This document shows positions 51,138 through 54,334 of a DNA stretch of 54,334 bases, in pieces; the stretch's first letter is position 1; the number at the start of each line of letters is the position of its first letter. The DNA lies in the NCBI GenBank assembly GCA_024743195.1, contig JANSXE010000011.1:1-54334 (forward strand), written 5' to 3'. The translations under genes were made by a program, and so were the position numbers. Source of the DNA: Alphaproteobacteria bacterium (lineage in GTDB: Bacteria > Pseudomonadota > Alphaproteobacteria > UBA8366 > Aestuariispiraceae). A model generated the notes under the pieces. The model was not told where the DNA came from, made no database searches, and saw only the letters and a list, made by a program, of their open reading frames with translations.

Positions 51138-52157
51138 ATGAAAGCCATGCGCCTGGAAGAGAATTTCGGGCTGGAGAACATCCGCCGGGTCGACCTGCCG
51201 GAGCCAGAGCCCGGTCCCGGCGAGGCGCTGATCGAAATCCAGGCCGTGGCGATCAACCCGCGCGACCGGATCATGATGCTGGGCGGCTATGGGCGCATGG
51301 GCGGTCGGCCGCCGCTTGTTCCGCTGTGCGACGGGGCCGGACGCGTCGCGGCGCTCGGGCCCGGGGTCGAAGGGGTCGCGGTCGGCGACTTCGTCTGCCC
51401 CGCCTACAGCACCACATGGTCCCATGGACCGCCCGACGCCGAGGCGCATCGCGGCGCCCATGGCGGCCCGTTGGACGGGACCATGCGCGCCCGGATGACG
51501 GTCCCGGCGCGCGCCGTCCTGAAGGCGCCGCCGCATCTGACGCCCGCGGAGGCTGCGAGCCTGCCCTGCGCCGGCGTCACCGCCTGGAGCGCCGTCGTCG
51601 AGCAGGCGCAGGTGAAGCCGGGGCAGACGGTGTTGCTGCAGGGGACGGGCGCGGTGTCGCTTTTCGCGCTGCAGTTCGCCAAGTTGGCGGGCGCGCGCAC
51701 GATCCTGATTTCGTCGAGCGACGAAAAGCTGGAGCGCGCCCGGCCGCTCGGCGCCGACCATGTGATCAATTACCGGACCGATCCGGATTGGCACAAGACC
51801 GCCCGGGAGATCACCGAGGGCGTCGGTCTCGACCATGTGGTCGATCTGGGCGGCGCGGAGACGCTTGAGAAATCGATCTCGGCGGTGCGCTCCAGCGGGT
51901 CGGTGAGCCTGATCGGCGTGCTCGGCGGCGCCAGTCCGGCGCTCAATCTCGGCAAGGTGGTCACCCGCAATATCCGTCTGCAGGGCGTCACCGTCGGCGG
52001 CCGGGACATGGCCGCGCGCATGATGGCGGCGATCGCCGCCGCCGGCCTGCGCCCGCCGCTGCATGCGGAGCGCTTCGCCTTCGAGGCGCTGCCGCAGGCG
52101 CTGGCCGCGCTGCCCGAAGGCCGCCATTTCGGCAAGGTGGTCTGCGACGATTTCTGA
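51138..52157 (+). CDS. Zinc-independent MDR-family NAD(P)H oxidoreductase (quinone-reductase-like)
   Basis: 339 residues from ATG 51138, after GGAAGGGA. MDR superfamily: a GroES-like N-terminal domain (EIQAVAINPRDRIMMLGGYG, CDGAGRVAALGPGVEGVAVG) and a Rossmann domain (VLLQGTGAVSLFALQFAKLA, LGADHVINYRTD, DHVVDLGGAETLEKSI). The structural zinc cysteine cluster is absent, pointing to a quinone oxidoreductase/enoyl reductase-type enzyme rather than zinc alcohol dehydrogenase. Substrate unknown. It stands alone, convergent with the RHH gene. Confidence 0.87.
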   Translation: MKAMRLEENFGLENIRRVDLPEPEPGPGEALIEIQAVAINPRDRIMMLGGYGRMGGRPPLVPLCDGAGRVAALGPGVEGVAVGDFVCPAYSTTWSHGPPDAEAHRGAHGGPLDGTMRARMTVPARAVLKAPPHLTPAEAASLPCAGVTAWSAVVEQAQVKPGQTVLLQGTGAVSLFALQFAKLAGARTILISSSDEKLERARPLGADHVINYRTDPDWHKTAREITEGVGLDHVVDLGGAETLEKSISAVRSSGSVSLIGVLGGASPALNLGKVVTRNIRLQGVTVGGRDMAARMMAAIAAAGLRPPLHAERFAFEALPQALAALPEGRHFGKVVCDDF

Positions 52158-52175
52158 ACGCCGGGGGCGGGTCCG

Positions 52176-52469
52176 TCAGGCGTCGCGCGCCGCGGGTCCC
52201 GGCAGCGGGTCCGCCGGTCCGGTGGCCAAGGCCGCGTCGAACCGGCCGCTCCAGCCATAGGCCAGCAGGAACACCCGAATGGCGGCCGTCAGCCCGTACT
52301 CCGCCGATCCGGCGTGGATGCGGCTGCACAAGGCGTTGACCGTCAGGCCCTCGCGCGCCGCCGCCGCCTCTAGCGCACCCCAAAAGGCGGGCTCCAGCTT
52401 GACGCTGGTGCGTCGGCCGTGAACGCGCACATTGCGGGCGTGCAGCGCGCTGCGCCTGTGGATGGGCAT
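52176..52469 (-). CDS. Ribbon-helix-helix (RHH_4) protein
   Basis: 97 residues from ATG 52469. NVRVHGRRTSVKLEPAFWGA, LEAAAAREGLTVNALCSRIH is the RHH_4 family fold common in Alphaproteobacteria: a beta-strand for DNA contacts followed by two helices. The C-terminal third (AIRVFLLAYGWSGRFDAAL) may mediate oligomerisation. Its DNA target is unknown. A TATAAA on the minus strand at 52612-52617 could be the -10 of its promoter. Confidence 0.82.
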   Translation of the reverse strand: MPIHRRSALHARNVRVHGRRTSVKLEPAFWGALEAAAAREGLTVNALCSRIHAGSAEYGLTAAIRVFLLAYGWSGRFDAALATGPADPLPGPAARDA

Positions 52470-52685
52470 GTGCAACCCCCTCTGCGCGACCCCTCCCATG
52501 TCGAGCGGTAGGATACAGCGCTTTCGGCGAGACGCAACATCAGGTTGCGACGCCAGCGGCTATGGCTCCCCTTGCGTGCAACGCATGCGGGCGTCGCCGC
52601 TGCACATTCCCTTTATACGACATTTTTGGCGCACCCGGCGTCCCGCATTGGTTGCGCCGCGGGGAGGCCGCGGTCTTGGTCTCCG

Positions 52686-52964
52686 TCAGGCTTTCGCCGC
52701 CTCGCCCGGGGCGGAGAGGGTGAGAGACAGGGCGTGCACCGGGCCCTTGAGCTCGTCCGCCAGCACCTGGTAGACGCGCCGCTGGCGCTCCACCCGGCCG
52801 ACCCCGTCGAAGCCCGGCGCGGTCATGGCGACCGCGAAGTGCGACTCGCCCGTGCCGGGCGAGCCCGCATGGCCCGCATGGCGGTGCGATTCGTTCACGA
52901 TCACCAGCGCCGTCGGCGCGAACGCCTCGCGCAGCTTGCGTTCGATGATCTGCTCCACGCTCAT
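52686..52964 (-). CDS. BolA-family protein
   Basis: 92 residues from ATG 52964 (AGGA upstream); an in-frame GTG at 52976 is less likely. IIERKLREAFAPTALVIVNE, SHRHAGHAGSPGTGESHFAV and RVERQRRVYQVLADELKGPV HALSL (motif region) are typical of BolA. The family acts with monothiol glutaredoxins in Fe-S/iron handling and can bind DNA. Placement divergent from a J-domain gene and cobS is a conserved alphaproteobacterial arrangement. Confidence 0.92.
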   Translation of the reverse strand: MSVEQIIERKLREAFAPTALVIVNESHRHAGHAGSPGTGESHFAVAMTAPGFDGVGRVERQRRVYQVLADELKGPVHALSLTLSAPGEAAKA

Positions 52965-52994
52965 AAGGTCCTGCACTCCGCTTTTCTGCGCCCG

Positions 52995-53028
52995 ACCGAC
53001 AGTTTTGAGCCAACCGACAGTTTTGAGC
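52995..53028. repeat. Two direct repeats (18-bp period) between bolA and the J-domain gene
   Basis: ACCGACAGTTTTGAGC occurs at 52995-53010 and again at 53013-53028. The copies are identical over 16 bp and lie 31 bp upstream of bolA in the divergent promoter region, so they may be binding sites for a regulator. Confidence 0.7.
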
Positions 53029-53175
53029 GCCGGGCGCCCTTGGCGCGGACGGGCGCCGCCGCCATACTTCCGAGGGATCGACCGTGAATGTGGCGTCGGC
53101 GTCGGCTGGCGGCAAGAGGCGCCGGGCGCTGCGCCGCAGCCGGCGTGTTCAGGACGACGAGCAGAGGATCCGCCG

Positions 53176-53799
53176 ATGGACGGCGACGGCTTCAGGACGC
53201 GGCGGGCTGAGCCCGGGCGGACATGCGATCACCCCGACTGCACCGAGGACGGGCTGCACCGGGCGCCGCAGGCGCGCGAGCGGCTGGACGCGTTCTTCTG
53301 GTTCTGCAAGCCCCATGCGCGCGAGTACAACGCCGCCTGGGACTACTGCGCCGGCATGTCGGAAGCCGACCTCGACCGCATGGTGCGTGACGCGGCGACC
53401 TGGGACCGGCCGACCTGGCCCCTCGGCTTGCGCATCGGCGCGGCCCGCGCCCGCGCCGACGTGCGCGACGGGACCGGCTTCTTCGATGAAGAGGGCGCCT
53501 TCCGGAGCGACGACGCCGGCGCGGAGTTTCGCCGACGCGCGCGCCGCCGCCCAGACGAAGGGCCCGAGGCGCAGGCCATGCGGGTCTTGGCGCTGAAACC
53601 GCCGCTTTCCTTGACCGCCCTAAAGCGCCGCTATAAGGAATTGGCGAAGGCGCTGCATCCCGATCTGGGCGGCGAGAGCCGCAGCGAGGCGGAGCGCCGC
53701 GACGCCGAGGAGCGTCTGAAGGAGATCAACCGCGCCTACGCGGTGCTGCGGGCCGATCTGGCCGCGGCGCCCCGAGCCTCGACGGCCGAAGACGCCTGA
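53176..53799 (+). CDS. DnaJ-like protein with N-terminal Cys/His cluster
   Basis: 207 residues from ATG 53176. A C-terminal J domain is clear: ALKRRYKELAKALHPDLGGE (HPD at 161-163) and RLKEINRAYAVLRADL. The N-terminus contains C17, C22, C44 and H47 (CDHPDC, FCKPH), a possible zinc site. J proteins recruit DnaK to clients. The gene before cobS in Alphaproteobacteria is commonly this protein, so it may serve cobaltochelatase assembly (inference). cobS follows after 153 bp. Confidence 0.87.
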   Translation: MDGDGFRTRRAEPGRTCDHPDCTEDGLHRAPQARERLDAFFWFCKPHAREYNAAWDYCAGMSEADLDRMVRDAATWDRPTWPLGLRIGAARARADVRDGTGFFDEEGAFRSDDAGAEFRRRARRRPDEGPEAQAMRVLALKPPLSLTALKRRYKELAKALHPDLGGESRSEAERRDAEERLKEINRAYAVLRADLAAAPRASTAEDA

Positions 53800-53849
53800 G
53801 GCGACGGCGCGGGGCGCGCCGCTTTGCGACCCCAACTGGTCGCCCCGGG

Positions 53850-53879
53850 TTGAGGCCGGTCGGCTTCGCCCCATGTTAA
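53850..53879 (+). promoter_or_regulatory. Candidate cobS promoter
   Basis: TTGAGG (53850-53855) and TGTTAA (53874-53879) are 18 bp apart, about 75 bp before the cobS start. Confidence 0.35.
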
Positions 53880-53952
53880 GGTCCAGAACCCCGCCGTCGG
53901 GCTCCCCCGGCGACCCAGCCCCACCCGAAGCCAGTTGAAGCAGAGACAGCCT

Positions 53953-54334
53953 ATGAGCAAAGCCGCCGCCAAGACCGCCGCCCCGGACGACCTGCCGCCG
54001 GTGGAGTCGCTCGGCGATCCGGACATCGAGATTTCGGTGCGCCAGACCTTCGGGTTGGACAGCGACATGAAGGTCCCCGCCTATTCCTTCACGACCGACC
54101 ACGTGCCGGAGACCGACGACACCTACGTCTTCGATCACGACACCACGATGGCGATCCTGGCGGGCTTCGCCTACAACCGTCGGGTCATGATCCAGGGCTA
54201 TCACGGCACCGGCAAATCGACCCATGTCGAACAGGTGGCGGCCCGGCTCAACTGGCCCTGCGTGCGCGTCAATCTGGACAGCCATATCAGCCGCATCGAC
54301 CTGGTCGGCAAGGACGCGATCGTGCTGCGCGACG
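53953..54334 (+). CDS. cobS: Cobaltochelatase subunit CobS (3' end cut by window edge)
   Basis: The first 127 codons are present; the gene runs past the window edge. SVRQTFGLDSDMKVPAYSFT and the Walker A motif GYHGTGKSTH with ARLNWPCVRVNLDSHISRID identify CobS, the AAA+ ATPase of the aerobic CobNST cobalt chelatase in cobalamin synthesis. The first residues (about 1-20) are Ala/Pro-rich and variable. cobT is expected just outside the window. Presence of aerobic cobalamin synthesis fits with the MeaB gene seen earlier. Confidence 0.93.
   Translation, partial: MSKAAAKTAAPDDLPPVESLGDPDIEISVRQTFGLDSDMKVPAYSFTTDHVPETDDTYVFDHDTTMAILAGFAYNRRVMIQGYHGTGKSTHVEQVAARLNWPCVRVNLDSHISRIDLVGKDAIVLRD

Noticed and set aside
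47415-54334. Mobile genomic island at the right end
   Set aside because: Genes are conserved alphaproteobacterial housekeeping types with uniform composition; no integrase, transposase or tRNA-flanking direct repeat was found.

Overview
The window is about 54 kb of high-GC (roughly 70% by eye), densely packed bacterial chromosome. It looks alphaproteobacterial, most likely Rhodospirillales-like. The evidence is gene content and order: hemC-hemD-mitofilin-hemY divergent from tsaD-gpsA, bolA / J-domain / cobS, a DUF1674 (SdhAF4-type) protein, an RHH_4 ribbon-helix-helix protein, an alphaproteobacterial-type serC next to serA, and MeaB. I see no transposase, integrase, phage gene, CRISPR array or rRNA. 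Many genes overlap by 4 bp (ATGA/GTGA), which points to translational coupling. Very long open frames antisense to real genes are common here and are composition artefacts.

Layout: 1-1291 (-) is the N-terminal 430 codons of a membrane-anchored TPR protein whose 126-bp repeats are almost identical at DNA level. 1605-4380 (+) is serC-serA with a candidate serC-leader RNA. 4473-7123 (+) is an MFS transporter coupled to a class III CoA-transferase. 7161-9889 holds a PAS protein, pncA (-) and an unassigned polytopic membrane protein. 10079-18575 (+) is a five-gene Liv-type ABC transporter, followed by a threonine aldolase-like PLP enzyme and a Mo/W-bisPGD oxidoreductase; palindromic repeats lie between the binding protein and the permeases. 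18556-21100 (-) holds meaB, a Pro/Ala-rich protein, a GNAT acetyltransferase and an Lrp/AsnC regulator whose start lies in a perfect palindrome. 21323-23844 (+) is a coupled pair of unrecognised helical proteins, convergent with a 1065-aa two-TM giant coiled-coil protein of TipN-like architecture (23854-27051, -).

27315-30506 holds upp, a Tat-signal dienelactone hydrolase homologue lacking its nucleophile, DUF2937, a SAM hydrolase (DUF62) and a small protein with paired palindromic operators. 30745-30820 (-) is tRNA-Thr(CGT). 30903-35793 (-) is the heme operon hemC, hemD-mitofilin fusion, hemY, divergent from tsaD-gpsA. 38054-42524 (+) is rpmI-rplT (with promoter and terminator) and pheS-pheT. 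These are followed by a J-domain protein and an apparently leaderless XRE-HTH/prephenate dehydratase fusion, then a LysR regulator and sppA. 47340-54334 holds a 54-bp AT-rich palindrome, tlyA-MATE (-), htpX (-), DUF1674, a quinone-oxidoreductase-like MDR enzyme, an RHH protein (-), bolA (-), a J-domain protein and the start of cobS.

How the genes fit together: most are housekeeping (serine, heme, phenylalanine, aromatic precursor, Phe-tRNA, ribosome, t6A, phospholipid and cobalamin functions). The parts most worth a second look are (i) the HTH-prephenate dehydratase fusion downstream of pheST, which would join a phenylalanine-sensing ACT domain to DNA binding; (ii) the hemD-mitofilin fusion with a strong internal start; (iii) the unknown two-gene operon facing a polar-landmark-like coiled-coil protein; and (iv) several perfect palindromes in promoter regions.
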